A DNA stretch of 64,000 nucleotides, taken from NCBI RefSeq assembly GCF_036320965.1, contig NC_092234.1, positions 42,559,032-42,623,031 of the forward strand, read 5' to 3'. The notes beneath the pieces were generated by a model. That model was given only the letters and a program-made list of their open reading frames with translations. It did not search any database and was not told where the DNA came from. This document shows positions 33,758-45,075 of the stretch, piece after piece; the stretch's first letter is position 1; every line of letters begins with the position of its first letter. The translations under genes and the position numbers were made by a program. The stretch comes from Panulirus ornatus. Taxonomy: Eukaryota > Arthropoda > Malacostraca > Decapoda > Palinuridae.

Positions 33758-36330
33758 CCTCTCAGTGGTACCAGGACCTTCCTCTCAGTGGTACCAGGAC
33801 CCTTCCTCTCAGTGGTACCAGGACCCTTCCTCTCAGTGGTACCAGGACCCTTCCTCTCAGTGGTACCAGGACCTTCCTCTCAGTGGTACCAGGACCTTCC
33901 TCTCAGTGGTACCAGGACCTTCCTCTCAGTGGTACCAGGACCTTCCTCTCAGTGGTACCAGGACCTTCCTCTCAGTGGTACCAGGACCTTCCTCTCAGTG
34001 GTACCAGGACCTTCCTCTCAGTGGTACCAGGACCTTCCTCTCAGTGGTACCAGGACCTTCCTCTCAGTGGTACCAGGACCTTCCTCTCAGTGGTACCAGG
34101 ACCTTCCTCTCAGTGGTACCAGGACCTTCCTCTCAGTGGTACCAGGACCTTCCTCTCAGTGGTACCAGGACCTTCCTCTCAGTGGTACCAGGACCTTCCT
34201 CTCAGTGGTACCAGGACCTTCCTCTCAGTGGTACCAGGACCTTCCTCTCAGTGGTACCAGGACCTTCCTCTCAGTGGTACCAGGACCTTCCTCTCAGTGG
34301 TACCAGGACCTTCCTCTCAGTGGTACCAGGACCTTCCTCTCAGTGGTACCAGGACCTTCCTCTCAGTGGTACCAGGACCTTCCTCTCAGTGGTACCAGGA
34401 CCTTCCTCTCAGTGGTACCAGGACCTTCCTCTCAGTGGTACCAGGACCTTCCTCTCAGTGGTACCAGGACCTTCCTCTCAGTGGTACCAGGACCTTCCTC
34501 TCAGTGGTACCAGGACCTTCCTCTCAGTGGTACCAGGACCTTCCTCTCAGTGGTACCAGGACCTTCCTCTCAGTGGTACCAGGACCTTCCTCTCAGTGGT
34601 ACCAGGACCTTCCTCTCAGTGGTACCAGGACCTTCCTCTCAGTGGTACCAGGACCTTCCTCTCAGTGGTACCAGGACCTTCCTCTCAGTGGTACCAGGAC
34701 CTTCCTCTCAGTGGTACCAGGACCTTCCTCTCAGTGGTACCAGGACCTTCCTCTCAGTGGTACCAGGACCTTCCTCTCAGTGGTACCAGGACCTTCCTCT
34801 CAGTGGTACCAGGACCTTCCTCTCAGTGGTACCAGGACCTTCCTCTCAGTGGTACCAGGACCTTCCTCTCAGTGGTACCAGGACCTTCCTCTCAGTGGTA
34901 CCAGGACCTTCCTCTCAGTGGTACCAGGACCTTCCTCTCAGTGGTACCAGGACCTTCCTCTCAGTGGTACCAGGACCTTCCTCTCAGTGGTACCAGGACC
35001 TTCCTCTCAGTGGTACCAGGACCTTCCTCTCAGTGGTACCAGGACCTTCCTCTCAGTGGTACCAGGACCTTCCTCTCAGTGGTACCAGGACCTTCCTCTC
35101 AGTGGTACCAGGACCTTCCTCTCAGTGGTACCAGGACCTTCCTCTCAGTGGTACCAGGACCTTCCTCTCAGTGGTACCAGGACCTTCCTCTCAGTGGTAC
35201 CAGGACCTTCCTCTCAGTGGTACCAGGACCTTCCTCTCAGTGGTACCAGGACCTTCCTCTCAGTGGTACCAGGACCTTCCTCTCAGTGGTACCAGGACCT
35301 TCCTCTCAGTGGTACCAGGACCTTCCTCTCAGTGGTACCAGGACCTTCCTCTCAGTGGTACCAGGACCTTCCTCTCAGTGGTACCAGGACCTTCCTCTCA
35401 GTGGTACCAGGACCTTCCTCTCAGTGGTACCAGGACCTTCCTCTCAGTGGTACCAGGACCTTCCTCTCAGTGGTACCAGGACCTTCCTCTCAGTGGTACC
35501 AGGACCTTCCTCTCAGTGGTACCAGGACCTTCCTCTCAGTGGTACCAGGACCTTCCTCTCAGTGGTACCAGGACCTTCCTCTCAGTGGTACCAGGACCTT
35601 CCTCTCAGTGGTACCAGGACCTTCCTCTCAGTGGTACCAGGACCTTCCTCTCAGTGGTACCAGGACCTTCCTCTCAGTGGTACCAGGACCTTCCTCTCAG
35701 TGGTACCAGGACCTTCCTCTCAGTGGTACCAGGACCTTCCTCTCAGTGGTACCAGGACCTTCCTCTCAGTGGTACCAGGACCTTCCTCTCAGTGGTACCA
35801 GGACCTTCCTCTCAGTGGTACCAGGACCTTCCTCTCAGTGGTACCAGGACCTTCCTCTCAGTGGTACCAGGACCTTCCTCTCAGTGGTACCAGGACCTTC
35901 CTCTCAGTGGTACCAGGACCTTCCTCTCAGTGGTACCAGGACCTTCCTCTCAGTGGTACCAGGACCTTCCTCTCAGTGGTACCAGGACCTTCCTCTCAGT
36001 GGTACCAGGACCTTCCTCTCAGTGGTACCAGGACCTTCCTCTCAGTGGTACCAGGACCTTCCTCTCAGTGGTACCAGGACCTTCCTCTCAGTGGTACCAG
36101 GACCTTCCTCTCAGTGGTACCAGGACCCTTCCTCTCAGTGGTACTAGGACCCTTCCTCTCAGTGGTACCAGGAACCTTCCTCTCAGTGGTACCAGGACCC
36201 TTCCTCTCAGTGGTACTAGGACCCTTCCTCTCAGTGGTACTAGGGCCCTTCCTCTCAGTGGTACCTGGACTCCTAACTCTCAGTGGTACCGGACCCTATC
36301 TCTCAATGGTACCAGGACCCCTAACCCTCA
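33758..36330. repeat. 23-bp minisatellite, about 110 units
   Basis: Unit GGTACCAGGACCTTCCTCTC plus AGT. Units are essentially identical from about 33862 to 36125. At both ends a 24-bp variant (GGACCC) and substitutions appear, so divergence is symmetric at the edges. Because 23 is not a multiple of 3 and the unit lacks stops on this strand, all three forward frames are open for 800-890 codons encoding the same 23-residue repeat. This is a by-product, not a gene. GGTACC is palindromic. Confidence 0.97.
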
Positions 36331-36649
36331 ATAGGACCAGAGCTCTACTTGTTGACCTCTCCTTCAACGGGTGTTGCAACAGATGTTGTCACTGCACGTG
36401 TTAAGAACACCTGTAATGGCGTGGGATCTGTTGCCCCACAGTCGTGGCCGGATAAGAGAGGGGTGTGTCCGGGTCAGAACCGAAAAATAAATTCCGGTTA
36501 AGACAGAGTTTCCACATTAGGAGAGGCGTCTTGTGTGAGGGGCCCTATGGGAACTACCCTGACGTAGGATGTCGTAAGGACCAAAATCCTGATGAGTGGA
36601 AATGTACGGACGAGAACCAACGCTGTTCACATCACGAGGGGTTGTGGGT
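36331..36649. other. Non-coding spacer
   Basis: Ordinary complexity. A short cysteine-containing reading frame at 36530-36640 was considered and not accepted as an exon. Confidence 0.45.
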
Positions 36650-36957
36650 GTGGGGGCCCACGGCGGGGACCAGGCTGGCGTGGGTCGGAGGGCGCCCACG
36701 GCGGGGACCAGGCTGGCGTGGGTCGGAGGGCGCCCACGGCGGGGACCAGGCTGGCGTGGGTCGGAGGGTGCCCACGGCGGGGACCAGGCTGGCGTGGGTC
36801 GGAGGGTGCCCACGGCGGGGACCAGGCTGGCGTGGGTCGGAGGGTGCCCACGGCGGGGACCAGGCTGGCGTGGGTCGGAGGGTGCCCACGGCGGGGACCA
36901 GGCTGGCGTGGGTCGGCGGGTGCCCACGGCGGGGACCAGGCTGGCGTGGGTCGGAGG
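36650..36957. repeat. 38-bp minisatellite
   Basis: Eight near-perfect units containing CGGCGGGGACCAGGCTGGCG and TGGGTCGGAGGGYGCCCA. The Y position is C in the first units and T later. Confidence 0.96.
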
Positions 36958-37324
36958 ATACTCCAGGTGATTTTCCTCTCCTATAATGTGACACTGGCTC
37001 CCTCCACCATCACGTACCTCACCCACACACACACACACACATACCACACCGTCCACTACATGATACATCCACCTGTTCCGCTCCACACACACACTACACC
37101 CACAGACCCCAGCATCCTTCCCCTTCGTTGCATATTCCATTCCGAACACGGGCCGATGTGCCTTGCCTGCACAACCGGACACATGAATGTCCTGATCACA
37201 TTCCAAGCTTCAACACGTGAAAGCTTAAACCGGTACACGAGACGCCAGGTCGGATAACATGGCCGGATACGGCGAGATACCATGTCCACATTGACTGGTA
37301 CAAACCACACACCTCTAACACTAC

Positions 37325-37326
<2 letters not shown>
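36958..37326. other. Non-coding spacer with short (CA)n
   Basis: (CA)n at about 37023-37042. Nothing else recognised. Confidence 0.5.

Positions 37327-37410
<84 letters not shown>
37327..37410. repeat. (TA)n microsatellite
   Basis: About 42 TA copies. Confidence 0.97.
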
Positions 37411-37411
<1 letters not shown>

Positions 37412-37787
37412 AATATCGGTACAAACGGGTCGGATATCAATCAAAGGGGGGCCGAACAACAAGAGTCCGGATACCGATGTAAGATACGGAATACTCATAA
37501 AGTCCGGATAAGATGCAGTGGAGAAGAAGGATGACTTACACAGAGCTTCTGGATGGGTTACTATCATCGATCATACACTGCTACACTCTCAACACCCGTA
37601 CACTACACTGTGTCACGTTCCGAATACATTGCCATACTCACTACACACATATATATATAATCCGGGTGTATACTGTAACTCAAAGTCTGTAACTCATGCG
37701 TTGTTCACTGTATGTCTAATGAAATGCTCAGCGTACACGGGTTTTATGGTAATTTGTTATGTATTACACAAAGGCCGGTAATACCAT

Positions 37788-37790
<3 letters not shown>
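37411..37790. other. Non-coding spacer
   Basis: Ordinary complexity. CCGGATA recurs a few times (37431, 37468, 37504). Nothing else recognised. Confidence 0.5.

Positions 37791-37870
<80 letters not shown>
37791..37870. repeat. (CT)n microsatellite
   Basis: About 39 CT copies. Confidence 0.97.
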
Positions 37871-37874
<4 letters not shown>

Positions 37875-37914
37875 CACAAAGTTCCTCCTGATCCCTGAGC
37901 CCATCTAACAAACA

Positions 37915-38150
37915 TGTACTGTACCCACTGTACTGGCTTCCACCTAACCCCCCCTAGCCATGTACACCCTTCACCCATGTACTGTACCCACTGTACGCTC
38001 TGTAATGGCCTCCATCTACCCCCTAGCCATGTACCCACTGTACTTGCCTCCTACTACCCCCTAGCCATGTACCCACTGTACTGGCCTCCTACTACCCCCT
38101 AGCCATGTACCCACTGTACTGGCCTCCACCTACCCCCTAGCCATGTACCC
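37915..38150. repeat. 38-bp minisatellite
   Basis: About six units of CCATGTACCCACTGTACTGG followed by CCTCCTACTACCCCCTAG. Diverged on the left. Confidence 0.9.
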
Positions 38151-38669
38151 TTCACCCACGTTATCAATAAATGCTTCCTCAACATACACATAGACATATG
38201 TAGTTTTTAGAATCACATATAAAAAGGGACCGGCTACATAGCCATGAGTGAACACACAGGGGGGGGGGGGGAATACCAACCCCGGTCAATGGTAAAATTT
38301 CCCCCGGTCTGGGGGTCACCCCAAAAACCCTTCGACCGATGGATACCGGGTGTGTGTGGGAGGCGTCCGGTAATCCGGTCTGGCAAGATACCGGTTGCCC
38401 TGTGGTAGGAAGTTAAGATTACGGGGGGCCCGGTAAGAGGAAAATGATATAGGGGGGGGGGGGTTAAAGCGGGGCTGGTGGGTCGCGCTAAGAATAGCGG
38501 CCAGAGGAACAGCTGGGCGGGTGAGAGGTTAGCGCTTACTGTGTGTGTGTGTGTGGGGGGCGCCGCGTTCTGGGGTGCGACCGTTCTTGTCATCCCCCCA
38601 AAAAGGTATTGGGTGAGGGGGGGGGGGGGGAGGAACGGCGGGAGGCAGTAGTTACAGGGGCGGTGTGGT
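38151..38669. other. G-rich non-coding stretch, possible low quality
   Basis: Long G-runs (38260-38272, 38452-38463, 38618-38632) and CCGGT-rich fragments. No gene. Confidence 0.5.
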
Positions 38670-39175
38670 GTTACATGAGGCACGGGATGGTTACATACCG
38701 GTGAGGAGGAGAGAAATGGGCAACACGCGATGGCGCACGTGATGGGGGGGGGGGATGGGGGGTGAGGGGAGGGGGTTGGGGGGGCTGGTGGTGGGGGGGA
38801 GGGCGGTAGGGGGGGGTGCACATGGGGGGGGTGAGGGGGGGAAGAGTCTGGTTGGGGGTAGAGGTGTGGTGGGGGGGGAGGAGCGGTAGGTGGGGGGTGC
38901 TCATGGGGGGGGTGAGTGGGGAGAAGAGCTTGGTTTGGGGGTAGAGGTGGTGGTGGGTGGGGAGGGGGCGGGGGAGTGGGGGGTGCATCATGGTGGGGTG
39001 AGTGGGGGAGAAGAGCTCTGGTTGGGGGTAGACGGTGGTGGTGGGTGGGGAGGAGCGGTAGAGTGGGGGGTGCATCATGGTGGGGTGAGTGGGGGGAAAA
39101 AGGGTTGGTTGGGGGAGACGGTGGTGGGGGGGGGGGAGGAACCCCGGGGAGGGTCTATAAGCAACATCCACCAAA
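38670..39175. repeat. G-rich repeat, about 86-bp period
   Basis: About four to five diverged units containing GAAGAGCTCTGGTTGGGGGT and GGTGCATCATGGTGGGGTGA, separated by GGTGGGTGGGGAGG tracts. Confidence 0.75.
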
Positions 39176-39189
39176 AGTGTGAAAAAAAA

Positions 39190-41536
39190 AATAAACTTTT
39201 ACAACCACCTACACTGTTGTAAAATACAAAATTTTTGCCTACAAAATACAACAATGGCCTACCCTAAAACATGGTACCAAAAACTACATAAAAAACCTAC
39301 AACTAAAACCCAAAAACATGACTACCACAACTACCACATGAGTCCCACACTACAACATGTCCTACAAATAAAAATGAGTCCACACTACAACATGACTACA
39401 ACTACAAAATGAGTCCTACATACAACATGGTACCTACAAAAGACCAAACATGATCCCACAATACAAATGAGTGCCTACCACTACAATGAGTGCCCCCCAT
39501 CAAATGATGCCTACAACTAAACATGATGCCCACAATACAACCCTGGGTGCCCACAACTACAACATAGTGTTCCCTACAACATGAGTGCTACCACTTCAAC
39601 ATGAGTACCTACCACTACAACATGAGTACAACATGACTACAACATGAGTACCTACAACTACAACATGAGTGCCTACCACTACAACATGAGTTACTACCAC
39701 TACACTGAGTACATACAACATACATACTAAACATGAGTGCCTACCACTACAACATGAGTGCCTACCACTACAACATGATGCCTACAACTACAACATGAGT
39801 GCCTACAACTACAACATGAGTACCTACCACTACAACATGAGTACATACAACTACAACATGAGTGCCTACCACTACAACATGAGTACATACAACTACAACA
39901 TGAGTACATACAACTACAACATGAGTGCCTACCACTACAACATGAGTACCTACCACTACAACATGAGTACATACAACTACAACATGAGTACATACAACTA
40001 CAACATGAGTGACTACAACTACAACATGAAGTACCCTACCACTACAAACATGAGTACCTACAACTACAACATGAGTACATACAACTACAACATGAGTGCC
40101 TACCACTACAACATGAGTACCTACCACTACAACATGAGTACATACAACTACAACATGAGTACATACAACTACAACATGAGTGCCTACCACTACAACATGA
40201 GTACCTACCACTACAACATGAGTACCTACCACTACAACATGAGTGTCTACCACTACAACATGAGTACCTACCACTACAACATGAGTACCTACCACTACAA
40301 CATGAGTACCTACAACTACAACATGAGTACCTACCACTACAACATGAGTACATACAACTACAACATGAGTACCTACCACTACAACATGAGTACCTACCAC
40401 TACAACATGAGTACCTACCACTACAACATGAGTACATACAACTACAACATGAGTACATACAACTACAACATGAGTACCTACCACTACAACATGAGTACCT
40501 ACAACTACAACATGAGTACATACAACTACAACATGAGTACCTACCACTACAACATGAGTACCTACAACTACAACATGAGTACCTACCACTACAACATGAG
40601 TACCTACAACTACAACATGAGTACCTACAACTACAACATGAGTACCTACCACTACAACATGAGTACCTACAACTACAACATGAGTACCTACAACTACAAC
40701 ATGAGTACCTACAACTACAACATGAGTACCTACCACTACAACATGAGTACATACAACTACAACATGAGTACCTACCACTACAACATGAGTACCTACCACT
40801 ACAACATGAGTACATACAACTACAACATGAGTACCTACCACTACAACATGAGTACCTACCACTACAACATGAGTACATACAACTACAACATGAGTACATA
40901 CAACTACAACATGAGTACCTACCACTACAACATGAGTACCTACCACTACAACATGAGTACCTACCACTACAACATGAGTACATACAACTACAACATGAGT
41001 ACCTACCACTACAACATGAGTACCTACCACTACAACATGAGTACATACAACTACTACATGAGTACATACAACTACAACATGAGTACCTACCACTACAACA
41101 TGAGTACCTACCACTACAACATGAGTACCTACCACTACAACATGAGTACCTACCACTACAACATGAGTACCTACCACTACAACATGAGTACCTACCACTA
41201 CAACATGAGTACCTACAACTACAACATGAGTACCTACCACTACAACATGAGTACCTACCACTACAACATGAGTACCTACCACTACAACATGAGTACCTAC
41301 CACTACAACATGAGTACATACAACTACAACATGAGTACATACAACTACAACATGAGTACCTACCACTACAACATGAGTACCTACCACTACAACATGAGTA
41401 CCTACCACTACAACATGAGTACATACAACTACTACATGAGTACATACAACTACAACATGAGTACCTACAACTACAACATGAGTACCTACCACTACAACAT
41501 GAGTACATACAACTACAACATGAGTACCTACAACCA
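39190..41536. repeat. 21-bp minisatellite, more than 80 units
   Basis: Unit ATGAGTACCTACCACTACAA plus C. It is clean from about 39780 to 41536 and badly degraded from 39190 to about 39720. Main variants are CCTACCAC, CCTACAAC, CATACAAC and a GTGCC form restricted to the left (last near 40185). Long open frames on both strands (up to 640 codons) arise because 21 is a multiple of 3 and the unit has no stop in those frames. No gene is implied. Confidence 0.97.
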
Positions 41537-41974
41537 CCCTCCCCTCACTACCGCAGGCCATCACACCTTATTACTACACCCCTCCCCCCCCCCTCCAGCA
41601 AGACTCCCCTTCTCAATGGCCAGCCAGCCCCCCCCCCCCCCCCCACTATGCATGACCAGCAGCAGCAGCATGACCCACCCACCCCCCCCACCAGCGCGGC
41701 GCGAGCCCTACAGCTGAGGGGCGCCACGGTCGTATGCCTGGGGGCCTGGCCGGGCCCCATGTACCAGGGTCGTGGGTCCAAGCAAGCAATATGGCTGTGA
41801 CGTGAGTGGGTGGGGCCCAGACCTCTCCCGAGGGGGGGCGGGGGGGGGGGGTGTCACGGGGGAGAGGTGTGTGTGTGTGTGTGTGTGTGTGGAAGGAGCA
41901 GGTACGATGACAAATACGATAAAAAGGGGGGAAGGAGGGGGGGAAATTAAGTAATTCAAACCATTTGATCGTCA

Positions 41975-41975
<1 letters not shown>
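41537..41975. other. Non-coding spacer
   Basis: C-run at 41629-41644, G-runs near 41835-41850, (GT)n at 41869-41891. No gene. Confidence 0.5.

Positions 41976-42006
<31 letters not shown>
41976..42006. repeat. (CA)n microsatellite
   Basis: About 15 CA copies. Confidence 0.95.
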
Positions 42007-42010
<4 letters not shown>

Positions 42011-43249
42011 CCGATACATGGCAGTATTTGCCAACTCGTACATTCCACTTTGCCTTTCCGACGCGAACTATAAAAATATGGAATATTTGACGGCGAGAGA
42101 GAGAGAGGCAGGCAGGCAGGGAGGCAGGCAAGCCCACGTTTACTGTGTTCATAACGCCATGAAGGTACAAAAAAAAAAAAAAAAGTAATAATAAAATAAA
42201 AAAAGACAGAAGGTTTCCCTCCTGGAGCACTTCGTAATGAAACTCCGCCCCCCTCCTCCTCCTCCTCCTCCCCCACGTGAATATGCACACCCTGGCTTGT
42301 GATTTATCAGGCATTAGCATTTCAATCAGAATATTTACATGCTCCACCTCGTCTCGCCTCGACCGGGGCCTCCAGTGATGATAACACACACACACACACA
42401 CACAACACACACACACACAAGGCCTCGTGGGCTGCTTGGGCTCCGAGGACCCACTCAGCGAGCGTGGCCGCCGGACGGCCCCGTAGAGAGCATTCTATTG
42501 ATCTGTTTAGTTTTTAAGCCACGAGTAGCCAGAAAAAGTTGGTTACAACGCAGCTTTTCTTCCGTCACTTACGACTCTGCACACACTCATCGACCCACCA
42601 CCGCACTCCTGAGTGCGTTCAAGGCAAGCAGCAGGCACGGAGCACCTATGCCACGATGGCACAGGTGAAAAGATTATTAAAACAAAAAAGAAAGAAGAAG
42701 GAATTGGCCGACGATTTCTGTGCAGGAGGAGGAAATACCGTGAGTAAATTCCGCCGCTCGACATCGGCCGTAATCAGCTGACAGCATCGGGGCCCCTGCC
42801 CGAGCGTAACAGCTGATAATAACACTTGTCCCGCTCAGCCTCCCCTTTCATATCCCTCCTGCCATCGGAGCCCTTTATGCTGCCGTGTAACGACCCTCCT
42901 TTTATCCAGGCTCATCATATCTGTCAATCTCTTCTTTATTGTACTATCTCCATCTCTGCCTGCGCCTCCCATGACAAGTTCTGGTTAGTATAGAGGAAGA
43001 GAGGAAGGAGGAGGAGGTGGTGGTACTGGTGGTGGTGGACTGGTGGCAGTGTGTGTGTGTGTGTGTGGTGGCACAACCCACCCACCCACCTCGTGAGCAG
43101 GTGGAACTATTGTTTCACTGAACAATAGCAACCTGACAAGCTTGGCTGGTGATTCCTCTTTAGTAACAGATGATTTGCCAGCTTAAAAACTAAGACAGCA
43201 ATCGATCTCTCCCACACACACATCGACCATGGCCACGTTTGCGGAGGCC
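42007..43249. other. Largest ordinary-complexity island; possible regulatory DNA
   Basis: Apart from (CA)n at 42384-42420 and short (GT)n near 43050, this interval lacks tandem repeats. A TATA-like CTATAAAAAT lies at 42068-42077, TCAATCA at 42322, a forkhead-like TATTTAC at 42332, and two CAGCTG E-boxes at 42775 and 42810. GTGAGT at 42740 could be a splice donor, but the preceding frame (42656 onward) shows no known domain. Candidate conserved non-coding or first-exon DNA; inference only. Confidence 0.3.
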
Positions 43250-43252
43250 TCT

Positions 43253-43339
<87 letters not shown>
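43250..43339. repeat. (GT)n(GA)n compound microsatellite
   Basis: (GT)n at 43250-43277 joined directly to (GA)n at 43276-43339. Confidence 0.96.
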
Positions 43340-43340
<1 letters not shown>

Positions 43341-43950
43341 CCTGGGAGAAGAGCGGTGAGAGGGCCAAGGTACATATATTCCCTTGGCTGGAGCCCACCA
43401 CCACACTACCACTCTCCTGCTCCATCCATCACGCCAGCCAGCCGGGCCCCGTGTGGTGGTGGTGGTGGGGTAAGCGCCTGTGTGTGCATATGAGGTAAAC
43501 ACTTTCATTTATAATCCGCGTCCACGTCGCATCGATTCCCTGTCGGCCCGAGTCTAACTTAGTGTGCGGCGGCTGGGGAGGGGGGAGGGGGGAGGGTCGC
43601 TAGTACACCGCTGGCGGAGTTTCCGAGCCGGAGGGGGAAGGGGGGGGGGCGGTGAGAGGAGGAGGAGGAGTGCGGGGGGGGGGCGGTGAGAGGAGGAGTG
43701 CGGGGGGGTGAGAGAGAGTGTGAGAGAGAGAGAGGGGGGTGGGGAGGAGAGAGGCTTGGCTGGGGAGAATTACCATGTTTAAAGGGGTATGGTATGGTGG
43801 GGCGCCAGCCGCGGAGGGAGGGAGGGAGGGAGGGAGGCACCAGCAGGAGGGAGGGAGGGAGAGGGAGGGGGGTGTCCGATAAGCCATTGGGTCACATTAA
43901 AGGTTTCGCCGTCGTAAATGTGTGGCGGGGTTCCACCTTGCCGCCCTGCT
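43340..43950. other. Non-coding, G-rich in part
   Basis: 43570-43745 and 43810-43870 are G/A-rich. Short complex segments at 43495-43560 and 43875-43930 are the only non-repetitive parts. No gene. Confidence 0.5.
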
Positions 43951-44003
<53 letters not shown>

Positions 44004-44092
44004 TGGGGGAACACGGACGTTGTCCAACTGCGGACCAGAGGCCTCGGAGGAGGGGGGGGGGGGGCTGCAAGCAATGCCGGGTGGGGGAGGAT

Positions 44093-44117
<25 letters not shown>
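43951..44117. repeat. Two (GT)n microsatellites
   Basis: (GT)n at 43951-44002 and at 44092-44117, with a G12-like run at 44053-44064 between. Confidence 0.95.
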
Positions 44118-44123
<6 letters not shown>

Positions 44124-44267
44124 GTGGAGGGGGGGGGGGTTAGGACTCACGGCTCCTCTCATGATGCCTCCAACTCCGTTTACTTTTTTTTCAAGGTGGC
44201 GGCATCATGACGAGGGTGAGGAGGAAATAGGCAACGTTATTGGAATATGGTGAACACTCGTATGTCT

Positions 44268-44300
44268 CCACACACACACACACACACACACACACAATAC

Positions 44301-44359
<59 letters not shown>
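44268..44359. repeat. (CA)n and (TA)n microsatellites
   Basis: (CA)n at 44268-44296, then ATACG, then (TA)n at 44302-44359 abutting repeat C. Confidence 0.96.
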
Positions 44360-44360
<1 letters not shown>

Positions 44361-44520
44361 CTATGAGTCCACGGGGAAAATGAAACACGAAAAGTTCCCA
44401 AGTGCACTTTCGTGTAATAATCACATCATCAGGGGAGAAACAAGAGAGAAATATAACAGTCAGTTGATATACATCGAAGAGACAAGCTAGGACGCCATTT
44501 GGTAAACATGTGATTGTCCA
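44360..44520. mobile_element. Interspersed repeat C
   Basis: A 160-bp complex segment from TCCTATGAGTCCACGGGGAA to GTAAACATGTGATTGTCCAA, with (TA)n on both sides. Its sequence matches, from memory, a repeat often seen in decapod genomic reads. No copy elsewhere in this window, no open frame and no clear terminal repeats, so class and strand are unknown. Confidence 0.55.
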
Positions 44521-44546
44521 ATATATATATATATATATATATATAT
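44521..44546. repeat. (TA)n microsatellite
   Basis: About 13 TA copies between repeat C and the minus-strand retrotransposon tail. Confidence 0.95.
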
Positions 44547-44630
44547 TATACTTTGTCGCTGTCTCCCACGTTAGCGAGGTAGCGCAAGGAAACAGACGAA
44601 AGCATGTATATATATGCTTCCCCGGCGCAC
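44547..44630 (-). mobile_element. Non-LTR element 3' tail, minus strand
   Basis: Reverse complement contains TTCGTCTGTTTCCTTGCGCT and CTACCTCGCTAACGTGGGAG followed by ACAGCGACAAAGTATAA and (TA)n. This is the same 3' end as the + strand elements at 52.3 and 59.1 kb. Only the last 60-80 bp are present, a very short 5'-truncated insertion or a SINE tail. Confidence 0.8.
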
Positions 44631-44640
44631 TGCAGAACCT

Positions 44641-44719
44641 CTGGTGTGGCGTCAGCTCAATAAAGAAGTCGTTCTCCTGCTGGTCCAACTCTGAGGACGG
44701 GGGTTCAAGACCCGCGTAC

Positions 44720-44720
<1 letters not shown>
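44641..44720 (+). mobile_element. tRNA-like fragment
   Basis: A-box-like TGGCGTCAGCTCAA at about 44646 and a good B box GGTTCAAGACC at about 44702, roughly 55 nt apart. The T-arm stem pairs 4 of 5. Followed by (GT)n. No complete cloverleaf, so probably a SINE head or tRNA relic. Confidence 0.45.

Positions 44721-44723
<3 letters not shown>

Positions 44724-44782
<59 letters not shown>
44724..44782. repeat. (GT)n microsatellite
   Basis: About 29 GT copies. Confidence 0.97.
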
Positions 44783-44784
<2 letters not shown>

Positions 44785-44904
44785 CGGGAGGACTGGAGGG
44801 GCGGCAGTACAGTGTGTGTGGGGGAAAGACTGCGGCACAATGCCGGGTCCTAGCAGGATGAGCTGCCTCACGCCCTCCTCCACAACGAAGGAGGGAAGGA
44901 AGAG

Positions 44905-45075
44905 TTGTGGAGGATGGGGAGTGGGGAGCATGTATGGAGCGTGGTGGTGTACGACCGGGGAGTGGGGGAGCATGTATGGAGCGTGGGAGTGTACGACCGG
45001 GGAGTGGGGAGCATGTATGGAGCGTGGGAGTGTACGACCGGGGAGTGGGGAGCATGTATGGAGCGTGGTGTCCGA
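44905..45075. repeat. 41/42-bp tandem repeat
   Basis: Four units containing GAGCATGTATGGAGCGTGG and GTGTACGACCGGGGAGTGGG. Confidence 0.92.

Noticed and set aside
33662..36404. Three overlapping forward reading frames of 800-890 codons
   Set aside because: They are the 23-bp array read in each frame, giving the same 23-residue cycle. No other protein feature is present.
36465..36660. Possible cysteine-containing exon (GPYGNYPDVGC, DEWKC, DENQRC)
   Set aside because: Looks mildly protein-like, but it is short, runs straight into a 38-bp array, has no clear splice sites, and I recognise no domain.
36627..37206. Proline-rich minus-strand frame of 229 codons
   Set aside because: Translation of the 38-bp array plus (GT)n. 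No domain.
39768..41717. Reading frames of 488-640 codons on both strands (MSTYHYN, VVVGTH and CCSGRYS repeats)
   Set aside because: The 21-bp unit lacks stops in those frames. Open on both strands at once, with no start context, domain or splice support.
42656..42780. Lysine-rich open frame before a GTGAGT donor-like site
   Set aside because: KRKKK-rich translation of an A-rich stretch. No acceptor or known domain; the donor match alone is weak.
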